64,000 nucleotides of DNA, from NCBI GenBank assembly GCA_949317995.1, contig OX439043.1, positions 44,149,560 to 44,213,559 of the forward strand. The letters are read 5' to 3'. The stretch comes from Acholoe squamosa (Eukaryota > Annelida > Polychaeta > Phyllodocida > Polynoidae). A program made the position numbers and the translations under genes. The notes under the pieces were generated by a model. That model was not told the DNA's origin and ran no database searches. It worked only from the letters and a program-made list of their open reading frames with translations. Within the stretch, counting starts at the first letter, position 1. Each line of letters opens with the position of its first letter. Below, piece by piece: positions 53,885-64,000 of this stretch.

Positions 53885-54871
53885 ATGGGTAGGAAATCGA
53901 CGGGTGGTGTTAAAACCAAGCCTGGTACTAAGAAAACTGCAAAGAATACGAGGAGTAAGGCTAGGATTTCGAGCAGCTCTGATATGGTTGACCCGGTGTC
54001 ACCTATCCCAATAGCTTCGGGAGTTAATTTGGGCCTATCTGCTGACCAGACGTTCATTAATCTAGAGGAAAGGACTACGGTAATGGAGGACCAGCTTGCT
54101 GATATCAAAGATCTTCTCGAGACCATAGCAGCTAAACAGAGCAATCCGGTAGGAGGGGCGTGTCAGGCGGACTCACGTGGGGATGTTTTGACGCAGGATT
54201 CCAAAGGCGCTGTAACCAAGCAACGGGGGAGACGTAGGCAGCGCTCGCCTAGTGACCGGAGGGGCCATGACGACAAGAATCCAAGATGGCGACGGAAGCG
54301 TTCTCCTTCGTCGGATTGGGTTAAAGATTCATCTTTTTCGAGAGGTTCCTCTACTGATACTACCCATTCTACACGGAAAAGACATCGGGGTGAGTTCGAT
54401 CAGAAGAATTATCTAGAGAAAAATTCCAAAATTGATTGTATCGAACGGTTAATGCTGGTAAATGTACGTCTTGCGAAAGACAAGTATGAGGAAGGCGAGG
54501 ATATTTTCCATTTGCTTGGCCATCTTGAAATGTTAATCGAAAAATCGAGTACAAGAATCTATACGGTGTCAGCTTTATCTAAATATGATAAGTCTGTAAA
54601 GGATAGGGCAAACAAGAACGGGTTAAAAGCATTCGAAAGAGTAGACAACTCTGATATCCTTAGATATTTATCTTACGACGGGACCGTTCAGGCCCAGAAA
54701 GGACAGGTGGCAAAACCCAAGTCTTTCAAATCTAGGTCAGCTCGTACTTGCTTTGCTTTTAATAGAGCTGAAGGCTGTAGGGAGGATCCCTGTAAATACC
54801 GTCACGTTTGTGATGTATGTGGTTCCCCAAGCCATGGCAAGGATAAATGCCAGAAAAACAAAAAGGATTAG
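53885..54871 (+). CDS. Gag-like protein of the Ngaro element
   Basis: 328 intact codons starting 45 bp after A1. The N-terminus is Lys/Arg-rich (MGRKSTGGVKTKPGTKKTAK). Residues 65-90 form a coiled coil (LEERTTVMEDQLADIKDLLE). Next come a Ser/Arg/Asp-rich linker (about 110-170) and a helical domain. The C-terminal cysteine-rich module has pairs FNRAEGCREDPCKYRHVC and CDVCGSPSHGKDKC, a CCCH- and CCHC-like arrangement usual in DIRS/Ngaro Gag proteins. It would package the RNA. The frame is undamaged. The next ORF starts 42 bp after its stop, in another frame. Confidence 0.85.
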   Translation: MGRKSTGGVKTKPGTKKTAKNTRSKARISSSSDMVDPVSPIPIASGVNLGLSADQTFINLEERTTVMEDQLADIKDLLETIAAKQSNPVGGACQADSRGDVLTQDSKGAVTKQRGRRRQRSPSDRRGHDDKNPRWRRKRSPSSDWVKDSSFSRGSSTDTTHSTRKRHRGEFDQKNYLEKNSKIDCIERLMLVNVRLAKDKYEEGEDIFHLLGHLEMLIEKSSTRIYTVSALSKYDKSVKDRANKNGLKAFERVDNSDILRYLSYDGTVQAQKGQVAKPKSFKSRSARTCFAFNRAEGCREDPCKYRHVCDVCGSPSHGKDKCQKNKKD

Positions 54872-54913
54872 TGTGTCGCCCTTAGGCGGGGTCCTATTTT
54901 AGAATCTGAAAAT

Positions 54914-56837
54914 TTGATGCCTGATTTTAATTTAGTATGTACGGTTGACCCGCCTAAGCCCCCCGTTTCTATCATTCCGGGTGATAAAATTAATAATGAT
55001 AGTGTAAAGGTTTATAATTCTTGTGAATTGTCAAAGAATTTATTTAATTCTTATAGTTGCCCAGTACAGGGTGAGGTTGAACCACTTTTTACGGTGGAAT
55101 GTTTAAATAGACCCAGCATCAGGGGCTATGACAGTTGTGTAAATGGGGTATGTATGTGTGAGCATTTCATTTATGGTAGAAAGGCTCAGATACTCCCGTG
55201 TCGACTGGCTAGTTTTCTTAGGCAGTCAGACCTTATTAATATCAATCAGATTGAGTCTGATTTTCTATGGTGTGGTTTTACTGAAGGTTTCAAAATTGTT
55301 GACCAAAGCTGTGACACTTCGTATGACTGTAAAAATTATAAGTCTATTCTAGAAGGAAAATTTTATAATGAAATGTGTGGTATTATTCTTGAGGAGTTGG
55401 ACCAAGGTCTAGTTACAAAAACTGAGGTTAAACCCAAATGTATTCACTCCTTAGGGGGTGTGGAAAAATCTAATGGTAAACTTCGTCCTATTACTGACTG
55501 CAGTATGCCTGATAAAATCTCTATAAATAATTATATGAGTACCACTTCTAGTCCGTTTTCATACAACTCTATTAACACTGTTACAGCTCAGTTAGATAGA
55601 GACGACTTTATGTGTGTAGTAGATTTAAAATCTGCTTATAGAAGTGTTAATGTCTATGGCCCACACGTGTGCTATCAAGGTTTCAGGTGGAATTTTGGTA
55701 ATGGAGACGAGTTTTTTGAGAGTAACCGTTTGACATTTGGTCTGAAGTGTGCTCCATATATATTTAGTAGAATATCTGATTTTTTGACTATTATTGCTAA
55801 ATTTTATGGTGTAGATAGGATAGTGAACTACCTGGATGATTTTATTATCATAGCTCAGACTGAAGAGGATTGTTTACGTAAGAGGAACACCCTAATTGAG
55901 TGTATGGAATATTTAGGGTTTGTTGTGTCGAAAGAGAAGGTGACTGAGCCCAGCCAGGTGTGTACTTTTTTAGGTATAACCATTGATTCTACGTGTATGG
56001 AGTTGTCTTTACCTCAGGGAAAATTAGACAAAATGAGCCTAGCAATAGACGAGTGTTTGGGTAAGAAATTTGTATCTAAAAAGGCATTGCAGAAGATTGG
56101 TGGTTTGATGTCCTTTTGCTCCCAGGTAGTACGTGGTGGCAGAACCTTCAGCAGGAGATTGTTTGACCTTTGTGCAAAAGCCAGGAATAGGGGTGTTATT
56201 AGACTTAATGAGGAAACTCAAAAGGACCTACTATGGTGGAGGGATTTTTTGTAGGATCTTCAATTGTAAAAATATCATTTTGAATGATAACGACTGTACC
56301 CCTATGTATTCTGATTCTTCAATTCAGGGTTTTGGTGCCTGGTATGGTACAGATTATTTATATGGTACTTGGTCAGATACGGACCCCTTGGATGACCTTT
56401 GTGGTCATTTTGTAAAATCTCCAAAGTTGGATATTTTGAGAGTTCACCATAGAAATATTAATGTATATGAGTTGTATCCAGTTATGGTGGGCCTTAAACG
56501 TTGGTTAAAAAATTTTAAGAATACCCGGGTTCATTGTATACCTGATAACATGCAGGTTCTGGCCATGTTAAATACGGGTCGTTCAAAAAATAAGTTATGT
56601 ATGGAATGGCTACGTGAAATTTTTTGGCTATGTTTCATTCATAATATTGAAATTTATTCTACATATATAAGGTCAGAGGAGAACATTTTAGCTGATCATT
56701 TGTCAAGGCTGATGTATAAAGGTGTTCCTAAGAAATGTAAAAATACCCTGGCTGAATATAATATGTGTTGCTATGCTTCCAGATCTGAGGGAGCTAGAGC
56801 GGAGAAGGAGAAGGTTGTTGTACAGGGGCGTGGCTGA
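54914..56837 (+). CDS. Reverse transcriptase/RNase H of the Ngaro element, one frameshift
   Basis: The first block, 54914-56254 (446 codons), holds the RT. Motifs are HSLGGVEKSNGKLRPITDCS (fingers), DFMCVVDLKSAYRSV (catalytic Asp), NRLTFGLKCAPYIFSRI, and VNYLDDFIII with the catalytic YLDD, then LGFVVSKEKV and CTFLGITID (thumb). The reading continues in the +1 frame from about 56250 to 56837 with the RNase H part. That part has MYSDSSIQGFGAWYGTDY (first Asp), VYELYPVMVGLKRW (Glu), CIPDNMQVLAML (Asp) and SEENILADHLSRL (final Asp). The shift falls at a run of six T near 56246, so it may be a mutation or programmed slippage. Otherwise all catalytic residues are present. Confidence 0.88.
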
Positions 56838-57661
56838 GTCCACACGTAAGGTTCGCAAACAGCAGTTTGGCAGGTACAAACTTTAGTCCCCTACCCTGTT
56901 CTCCTTCTCAAGCTTCGTTGTATAGTGTATATTTATCAGATAAAATGAAACCTGTATCTGTTAGGAACTATTTGTCTGCAGTATGGTATTATCAGAAATT
57001 GGAAGGTTATTCTGATTATAGTAGTAATTTTATTGTAAAAAAGACTTTAGATGGTATTGAACGTAATTATAAATGTTCTTCTATTAAAACATATCCTTTA
57101 ACTCCCAGTGATATGTTAAATATCAAATCTAATCTGGATTTGTCTGTGTATGAGGATGTAGTCTTCTGGTCTGCTATCTTATTGTGTTACCGAGGTGTGT
57201 TCAGGGTGGGTCATGTGGTCGATTCCCCCCATAACTTTAGACCTAAAGATATTTCTTTATCTTGTGACTGCATTCGCATTGATGTTAAATCTTCTAAAAC
57301 TGACCAATATGGTAGGAAACCTTACGTGGTATATTTGAAGAGAAACAATTATTCTGGTCTTTGTCCAGCTAGGTACTTGGAAATTTGTAAAAAATCTAAC
57401 AATAAATTTCTGTTCACTATACGTAACAAACCTTTGACCTACAACTTTGTTAATACCAGGTTGAAGGCTATTTCTATTAAATGTGATATTCCCCACAGAG
57501 TTTCAACTCATTCACTCCGACATGGTGGAGCAACACTTCTAAAAAACTCTGGTTTAAAGGTCGAGGATATTAAGAAGAGAGCAAATTGGAAATCCAATGT
57601 GGTATATAATTATTTACATGATTCTAAGCAGGATTTACTAGCTCTAGATGTGATGTTATAG
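56775..57661 (+). CDS. Tyrosine recombinase (YR) of the Ngaro element, frameshift near the N-terminus
   Basis: The main block (56867-57661, 264 codons) has the phage-integrase fold motifs. Box I is LLCYRGVFRVGHVV with Arg, followed by the conserved Lys region (VKSSKTDQYGRK). Box II is HRVSTHSLRHGGATLL with the HxxRH triad, and NWKSNVVYNYLHDSK provides the likely nucleophilic Tyr. It would insert the circular DNA copy. A legible N-terminal segment (GVAESTRKVRKQQFGRYK) lies in a different frame at about 56805-56880 and overlaps the RNase H frame, so there is one frameshift near 56880. The canonical start is uncertain. The stop at 57659-57661 lies 37 bp before B1. Confidence 0.88.
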
Positions 57662-57698
57662 TGTGGAATGGTGTATCCATTGTGTTTGGCGGTTTTTT

Positions 57699-57875
57699 GG
57701 CATGTACAGAATTGATATTGACTAAGTCAATTCTCACCAAACCCATTGTCTCCATTCCTTATTCCACTTGTGATATTATTATAATGTATTATAATATTTA
57801 TTGTTATTATATTCCCAATCGGACATATTAACGTATAATATTTATTATCATTTTCCCAAGCGAACATATTAACTT
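57699..57875 (+). repeat. B1, split direct repeat
   Basis: 177 bp from GGCATGTACAGAATTGATAT to CGAACATATTAACTT. It contains TTGACTAAGTCAA, an internal palindrome. It is joined directly to A2. Confidence 0.92.
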
Positions 57876-58082
57876 ATGGGACTATATACACCCGTGTATA
57901 TATATATAATGAATATGTACAGCGGTGGTACTACTTTCTCCTCCAGGGCGCGCATTGGTATGTGTGACGTCATGGAAAACAAGTAGCGCCTATATAAGCT
58001 CCGGGATCCAAATTAACCGTCAGTTGGCGGATATCCTTCGAGCGGCACACACCACGCTGGGTGGTGCCAAAAATTTTAACTT
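57876..58082 (+). repeat. A2, split direct repeat
   Basis: It matches A1 apart from a shorter TA run and single-base changes (for example GCATTGG versus GCATTGA). Confidence 0.92.
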
Positions 58083-58172
58083 TTAAATCTTTGTGATATT
58101 GTATATTTTGTATTATATATTGTTATATTGTATTGTTGTATTTATTGTATTGTATTAAATTATTGTCTTATT

Positions 58173-58178
58173 AATAAA
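58173..58178 (+). terminator. Polyadenylation signal AATAAA of the Ngaro element
   Basis: AATAAA lies in the A2-B2 spacer immediately before B2, the expected place for 3' end formation. Confidence 0.5.
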
Positions 58179-58350
58179 GGCATGTACAGAATTGATATTG
58201 ACTAAGTCAATTCTCACCAAACCCATTGTCTCCATTCCTTATTCCACTTGTGATATTATTATAATGTATTATAATATTTATTATTATATTCCCAATCGGA
58301 CATATTAACGTATAATATTTATTATCATTTTCCCAAGCGAACATATTAAC

Positions 58351-58352
<2 letters not shown>
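58179..58352 (+). repeat. B2, right split direct repeat (element end)
   Basis: 174 bp matching B1 except for a 3-bp indel (ATTGTTATT versus ATTATT). It ends AACATATTAACTT at the edge of a TA microsatellite. Confidence 0.92.

Positions 58353-58353
<1 letters not shown>

Positions 58354-58421
<68 letters not shown>
58354..58421. repeat. (TA)n microsatellite
   Basis: About 34 TA units directly abut the right end of the Ngaro element. The element may have inserted beside or within a pre-existing TA run. Confidence 0.95.
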
Positions 58422-58422
<1 letters not shown>

Positions 58423-59697
58423 GGCCCCTTTTTTCAATCTGGCCTCCTGCCATGGTGCTGGCATGTTTCCATTTACATGTATGGCGCAGACTGGGCCATA
58501 TTGATCAAACCTACCCAGGGTGTTGTATTGAGAAGGGGAATAGGCAGAGGTGATGACGATGGGGTGATTGAATATAAGTAGCTATGCACTTGGCAAAAAC
58601 GTATTTCCAAAGTTTGAGACAGATTGAAATGGGTTTGGGTACAAAGAAAATGAAACGAATGAAAAGATTCGATTTCATGTTAAGACCCATTCTTCACAGG
58701 GGCGGCGAGAAACTGTTAAAAAGGCAGGTGACCGTTAAAATGGGCTCTGTAGCGTTTGTATACAACCGTCTGCTCTACACCCGTTTTTACATTTATACAT
58801 GTACGGTAAAATGTTGTTTCATAAAGATTTTTTATCGTCTAATTGAAACGTTTTCAAACGTTTTAACACGCCTGTTGCAAGAGGATTACTTTTAAAGATA
58901 CCCCAACATCCTACTTACTTACTATCATTGGTGGAACAATACCAAGATGTCCTAGGGCTTTTGACAATTATTCATGAGGACATTCCTTTACGCAATAGCT
59001 CAGAGACCAAGTATAGCATTGATACTGAGCACCACTGCTGCTGCTGCTACATTGACCTGGGCCTGTCTGCTGTCAGACTGACTGGGTGAACCGGCGAGCC
59101 ACACCCACCTATACCCCTGTGCTGCCACCCGGGCTGCCACCCCTGTCCCCGGTCAGTGTTGGACCAGGAAGGGCCTCAGGAGGAAGCCTACCTCCTACCA
59201 GCCACAACGGCACATATACTGAATGTACCTCTGCTTCCAAGCTCATCTGTAGACGGTAAGTGTCATGGTTTATTGTGTGAATGACTGGTTATATCAGGAG
59301 CTGGCCGGCCTGTGAGCTGACAGCTCTCAGACACACAAGCACCCTACATGCATGCTGCTACAACTGCTGCTGCTGCAGGGTGGGAGGCAATGCTCCATCA
59401 GCAGAGGTCATTCAGACAAAGAGACCCGGGAGTGGGGCATGGAAGTACTACACGGAATTCTACCCGTAAATATAGCCGCAGGTCAATGCATATGATATAA
59501 TTTTACTCGAGAGTATTTGAAAATGGGGAATTTAATAGCGACATAGATTTTTTTGCGGGAGGGGGCCTATCCCATCCAGAACTTGCCAGGGGCGAATGGA
59601 CGAAGTCGGTGGGTGGGTGGGTGGCAAGGGGTAGGAGCCGGTATCTTTCCAGAAGGGGTTTCTGCGCAACTTGAATAAAGTGCTGAAGCACTGCTTA
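58422..59697 (+). other. Mostly unannotated; possible exon ending at 59257
   Basis: From about 59050 to 59257 one plus-strand frame is open for some 68 codons, Pro/Ser/Thr-rich, and ends at a strong donor (GACG|GTAAGT). There is no start codon in that frame, so it could be an internal or untranslated exon. Confidence is low. The rest shows no gene. Confidence 0.25.
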
Positions 59698-60011
59698 GGG
59701 AGTGGTCATTATTTATCAACAGGGGGGGTGGTGGGTTTTCGCGCGGACGCGCGGAAATTTTTTAAGCCCCCCCTCGACGGCAGTCAAAATTTTTTGCGGC
59801 CCCCCGCGCCGGAGTCGCGGAGAGTTTTCGCACCCCTCTTTGATCTATAGTAGCGCGCAGGCTTTTTGGCTAAAAAGAGGGTGAATTTTTTTAGCCCCCC
59901 CCCTCAAGAGGGGTCAAAATTTTTTTAGCACCCCCCTCGGGAGGGGTCTGAAAATTATACGCCCCCCCTCAAACCCACCACCCCCCCTGTTGATAAATAA
60001 TGACCACTCCC
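59698..60011. mobile_element. Harbinger-like MITE, family 1, second copy
   Basis: 314 bp with ends GGGAGTGGTCATTATTTATC and complement. TTA flanks it at 59695-59697 and 60012-60014. It is closely similar to 5670-5993 throughout, including the GATCTATAGTAGCGC centre. Confidence 0.88.
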
Positions 60012-60899
60012 TTACTTGCATAAGATGATTTGATAAATGGAATAGAACGATCCCATAATATGCCAAAGAGGAATATGATAGTACATTGTACAAATGCACA
60101 TTCCCAAATAAGTGTCTAAAGATATAAATATTGATAAACCCATTGATTTTTCTTCTTCATTTAAGGACACATGCACTTTGCACCACTATGCACTCCAGTG
60201 TTATCATGCACATCTAGGGTATAAATGCATGCAATAAAAGTTGTTTCATCGGAAACATTCACTAATAATGTCACCGTGACAGGATCTGCAAAAATGGATA
60301 TCATTGCAGGGGGCACAAAGGGCCCTTCTCCCAAAAGATGTCATGTCTTCAAATACCCTCCTTCCTCGTCACGTATCTAGTCAAAGTGTTTGCTTCCCTT
60401 CTTTTAAAAGCTGTTTCATTGAGAATGTTCACAAATGATGTCACCAACCTGGAGACGATTGAATCCCCACGGAAGACCCCCTAGCCTAATTCTAAAGTGT
60501 TGTTTTTCTGTTTCAGTAAAGCCACATAGGCTTCATTTATTCAATGTATTCTCACATGTACAGTAGTCGTAAGGTAATTTTTACACTGAATTGAAATCGA
60601 AAATGTGGATACCTATCCTGAGCAATTAACTGATGACTTAGTGTGTAGATAAAAATTCAGATTATATAATATAGGAAATAACCATGTGAGTCCATTCTAG
60701 CGTATCAGGAAATGTTCAAGTGGAAGTGCACTGTTGTGTGCTTTGTCCATTGGGTTTAATGAATTCATGATTTATGGAAAAGAAGAAAGCTTGGTGGCGT
60801 TTTCTGGCTATATTGTTGAATGTAAGAATTGACAACAATGGTACATAAAACAAAGAACAAGCAAGAAAATTTTCAAGAGTGCAGCCATGGACCCCATCC
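60012..60899. other. No gene seen
   Basis: A/T-rich, no supported frame. Part of it (from about 60700) may be the 3' UTR of the minus-strand LINE that follows, but no poly-A or tandem tail was found to fix its end. Confidence 0.3.
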
Positions 60900-63800
60900 C
60901 CAGCCGTTTTGACCATGAGAAATATACTATCAAAGGCTGCAGACATAAGGGCTATCCAGTAGGTCGCAACGCAGCTAACGCATGGGCTAGATACTCTGAC
61001 TCCATCCACCAGACTGAGGGAGCTAAAAAGAATTACTTCTAGTAAAGACGGTTGTTTAACCATCTTCCCCTACCCTGTCCCTCACCCCACCCCCTCCCCC
61101 TCACATCCCCTTCCCTTTCTTCTTCAGAGTCAGTGTCTGGGTGTAAGGGGGACTTGTGTAGACGTCTTTGGAAAACAAACTTATTATCAGATAATTGGGC
61201 ATGTGGTGCAGGTTTGTCCCACAACACTTTGCCTCTGTACATAGGTCCTTTCTTATACTTTTCTAGCCTTGGTCTTCTAAGCTTGATTTTAATTTTCCTG
61301 TCAGACAGTGTCCTGGGGTTTTCAGTTGGTATAAGACCCAGTTTTTGGACTCTTTTAAACATGAGTAGCAATAGTTGCTCATCCCTCATGTCCTTTAGGA
61401 GAAGGACACCTGCATCTTTGTGCAACTGTATAGTGTCAATTCTATCATAGTTCCCCTTGCAGATCTTTAAGCCCCTATTTTGTAACCTTTATAATTTCTG
61501 AATATAGACCACACTTGCACCATCCATGATAAAACTACAATAATCAAAAAATGGCAATATAGTTTGTTTGTAAATCTGCAACGCAGTGTATTTGTCAATC
61601 AAGTACCTTAATCTGCCCAAGTTATAGAGCTTTTGGCTGACTGTTTTGACAGTATTTTTAACTTGTGCATCCATAGATAACTTGCTGTCAATTATTACAC
61701 CCAGATATTTATAATCATCAGGATTTCCCAGTGGTACATTTTTAACTTGAATGGCTGTTTCTTGGCATTTTTCAACCATGCTACACTATTTGGTTTTGCC
61801 TGCGTTTATTGTTAGGCCATTGGCCTGACACCACCTTGTAACTATAGTCACATCAGATTGTAACTTGTGTGCGGTTTGTCTAGGGTCAAAGTCTGTGGCC
61901 ACCAGCGCAATGTCATCAGCATACAGCTGGATGGCACAATCAGCTATATAATCTTTCATATCATTAATAAAGATTCTGAAAAGCAGGGGCCCCAGGATCG
62001 ACCCCTGGGGCACCCCAAAATTAACCATTTGAGCCTTGGACTTGTGATTATTCAGTAGTGTGACCTGGCAGCACCCTCCCAGGTACCCACTCAGCCACTT
62101 AGCAAACCCAACACCTAATCCATAAACACGAATCTTCTTAACGAGTAGAGTCTGGTGGATGGAGTTAAAAGCCTTGCTGAAGTCGACATAACACACCCCA
62201 GCAGTTTTACCCTCATCTCTGGTGGTGTATAGCTCATCAGTGAGGTTGAAGACTGCTTCAGCAGTCTCCATTCCCTTTCTAAAACCGTATTGCTTATAAG
62301 ACAATAGTTTCTCATCTTCGAGTTTATCAGTAATGCAAGAGTGAACTAATTTCTCTAACAGTTTGCCAGGTAGTGGCAATAGGCTCACAGGGTGCCAATT
62401 TGAGACATCAGAGAGGGAGCCTGACTTAGGAATTGGGATGACCATTGCTCTCGACCATTCGTCAGGAAAAATACCTTTCGATATACTGCAATTAAAAAGG
62501 TTCCTCAGTTGTAGTATAATCACCGAAAAAGCATCCTTGCATACCCTGGCAGATATAAACTCTAGACCAGATGATTTTTCAATGCAGATGTTGCTCACCA
62601 CTTTGGACACCTGTTCATGTGAGAAGGTAGGCTTACCCTTGGGCCAGCCCTCCTCCCCCTATTTAAGGCTTCCTGTTACAGTTTTTCTAGCAGCTTGTCT
62701 AGGTGAAGATTTTCATCACATGGTCTATTATACGTAGCCTCATTGGCTTCAAACAGTCCCTGCCTGATGTTGGCAAAGTAGTTGTTACAGTAGTCTGAGG
62801 CTGCGGCATCAACATGCCTCATGCCATCATGGTCTACAAAGGAGGCCATGGTGCAGCGTTCTTTAGGATTCAAGAACCCATTAATGATCCTCCAGAACGC
62901 CTTCTGGTCATGCCTGTTTTCTCTGAGGTCATCTTTTACCTGAGAACCCTCAGTCTTTTTACAATTTTTAGCAACCAGACGTCTGTGCCTTTTTGCTTCT
63001 TCAAAATTGTCTTTACCCACTTGGCATAAAAAACGTTTTTTTTACGTTAAAAAAACGTTTTTATTGGTTTCCCTATTGGTTATTTGGTTGAAAATTGGTT
63101 AAAAAAACGTTTAAAAACATTTTTTGCCAAGTGGGTATTCTTATTAGCAAGGTAATATCTTACTGCGTCATCCCTATCCCTCACCAGCTCCCTAATCCCA
63201 ATTGCCATCCATTCATTAGCACGGTCTTTACATGTGATATCCTTTATCGGGCAATACCTAGCTAAATATTCCAGCATGTTAGATTTGATTATACTCCACT
63301 TTGTATTGGGATCATCTTCTGCATAGAAATCGTCCCATATGCAATGGTCCTTAAGATCTTCAGCGTTATAAAATTTGTAACTACGGCCCTTAGATGATAA
63401 GTCCCTGACTGGGCCCTTTGCCTTTTTTTTCTGTTGGCATACACAGGGAAATGGTCACTGACCAACTCTATCATCACATTACTTTGCATAACACAATGGC
63501 AGTTGGAAAAATCGAATCAATTCAGGAGCTTTTATCGTCTTTGGGTCTAGTAATGGCCTTGATATATTGCTTCAGCCCCTTAGATTTAGCTAACCCATCC
63601 AGTGCTATTGTGCTTGCTTCCTTGGGCTTCAGTACATTAATGTTGAAGTCCCCCAAGACCCATATTTTGGCTCTCCAATTTATGACTTTATCCAATATTG
63701 TACCCAAATATTCAATAAACTTGTCAACAGATGTGTTTGTTGGGGGCTTGTATACATTAATTATATATTTGATTTTAACTTGAGGCTTTTCTATTTTGAC

Positions 63801-64000
63801 AGTTAGAACTTCAATATCATCATCCATGACGCAGCATTCCTCGATTCTGTCTGAAAACAAGGCACTGTCATTTTTGAGATATGTGAGTAGTCCCCCTGCC
63901 AGGCTGTTTCTATCCAGGCGGTGGTACTGCCTGCCAGGCCAGTAGAGCTCAGTACTTTTCCTGCTTTCATCCAACCAGGTCTCTGATAGACAGCATACAT
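60900..64000 (-). mobile_element. LINE (non-LTR retrotransposon), runs past the window edge
   Basis: Minus strand. The endonuclease domain is at 64000-63522 (INVYKPPTN, VLGDFNINVLKP) and its end at about 63440 (SDHFPVY). A linker at 63277-62676 leads to the RT at 62610-61786, which has NWHPVSLLPLPGK, KQYGFRKGM, VNFGVPQGSILGP and the catalytic LYADDIALV. The C-terminal part runs from 61779 to about 61039 (VQKLGLIPTENPRTL). The pieces 62610-61786, 61779-61489 and 61425-61039 share one frame, separated by single stops (TAG near 61783, TAA near 61486). Further frameshifts lie upstream of 62610. It belongs to the same broad group as the LINE at 50467-53590 but is a different family. Confidence 0.85.
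63016..63135. mobile_element. 120-bp MITE inserted in the LINE, TA target duplication
   Basis: Inverted ends CCCACTTGGCA..AAAAACGTTTTT pair with their complement at 63112-63135. TA lies on both sides (63014-63015, 63136-63137), as in Tc1/mariner-type elements. Removing the 120 bp and one TA returns the LINE linker to a single frame across the junction, so this is a secondary insertion. Confidence 0.85.

Larger units (their letters stand above)
53629..58352 (+). mobile_element. Ngaro-type tyrosine-recombinase retrotransposon with split direct repeats
   Basis: The order is A1 (53629-53839), Gag, RT/RNase H, recombinase, B1 (57699-57875), A2 (57876-58082), spacer, B2 (58179-58352). A1 pairs with A2 and B1 with B2. 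This A1-ORFs-B1-A2-B2 layout is the hallmark of Ngaro and PAT members of the DIRS order, which integrate as circles through a tyrosine recombinase and leave no target duplication. Repeat copies differ at only a few positions (mainly TA-run length), so the insertion is fairly recent, although two frameshifts are present in the coding part. No SGNH-hydrolase ORF, found in some Ngaro elements, is seen. Confidence 0.92.

Noticed and set aside
53629-58352. Insertion of the Ngaro element into the adjacent LINE
   Set aside because: LINE-like coding sequence is legible only up to about 53590 on the left, and nothing resembling its missing 5' part was found after 58421. The LINE is therefore not shown to be the target.

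Overview
This window looks like eukaryotic, probably marine-invertebrate, nuclear DNA. It has spliced genes with GT/AG introns, NRF1/YY1-type and CCAAT promoter motifs, animal-type non-LTR elements, a Ty3/Gypsy element, a tyrosine-recombinase (Ngaro/DIRS-type) retroelement and a single-exon carbohydrate sulfotransferase. An amphioxus-like, hemichordate, echinoderm or molluscan source would fit. The sequence alone does not fix the species. Host coding content is very low and most of the window is nested repeats.

Layout. 0-13 kb: short repeats, a LINE fragment inside a tandem duplication, Harbinger-like MITEs with TTA target duplications, a foldback element with a 9-bp target duplication, and two probable first exons of host genes (minus strand at 6.3 kb, plus strand at 9.35 kb). 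13.0-19.5 kb: the most unusual block. Fifteen copies of a 19-bp motif (consensus GGGCGTGAGACGAATCGCC) occur only here. They surround an 890-codon minus-strand reading frame resembling a DDE-type transposase and a four-exon minus-strand gene for a basic, repeat-rich protein. I read it as a large two-gene DNA transposon with many transposase-binding-like sites, next to a small MITE with the same ends. 20-31 kb: dispersed repeats, a decayed multi-exon gene with a Myb/SANT-like segment, a pogo-like non-autonomous element and two apparently identical 462-bp repeats. 31.9-41.9 kb: a complete but broken Ty3/Gypsy element (LTRs of 364 and 363 bp, TSD GGAC) with an internal inverted second copy of its integrase end. 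It sits in a foldback repeat at 41.9-42.65 kb.

43.0-44.3 kb: an intact sulfotransferase gene, the only clearly intact host gene. 45.5-49.8 kb: a 2.6-kb foldback element built from the palindrome GTGTCCTTGAAGGACAC, then a 700-bp near-perfect palindrome. 50.5-53.6 kb: a decayed minus-strand LINE. 53.6-58.35 kb: a nearly complete Ngaro-type element with split direct repeats A1-ORFs-B1-A2-B2, encoding Gag, RT/RNase H and a tyrosine recombinase. 60.9-64 kb: a second minus-strand LINE, interrupted by a 120-bp TA-flanked MITE and running off the window edge.

A theme runs through the window. At least five unrelated repeats are built from short palindromic units arranged in inverted arms. No search could be run, so family names rest on visible motifs and recalled family features.
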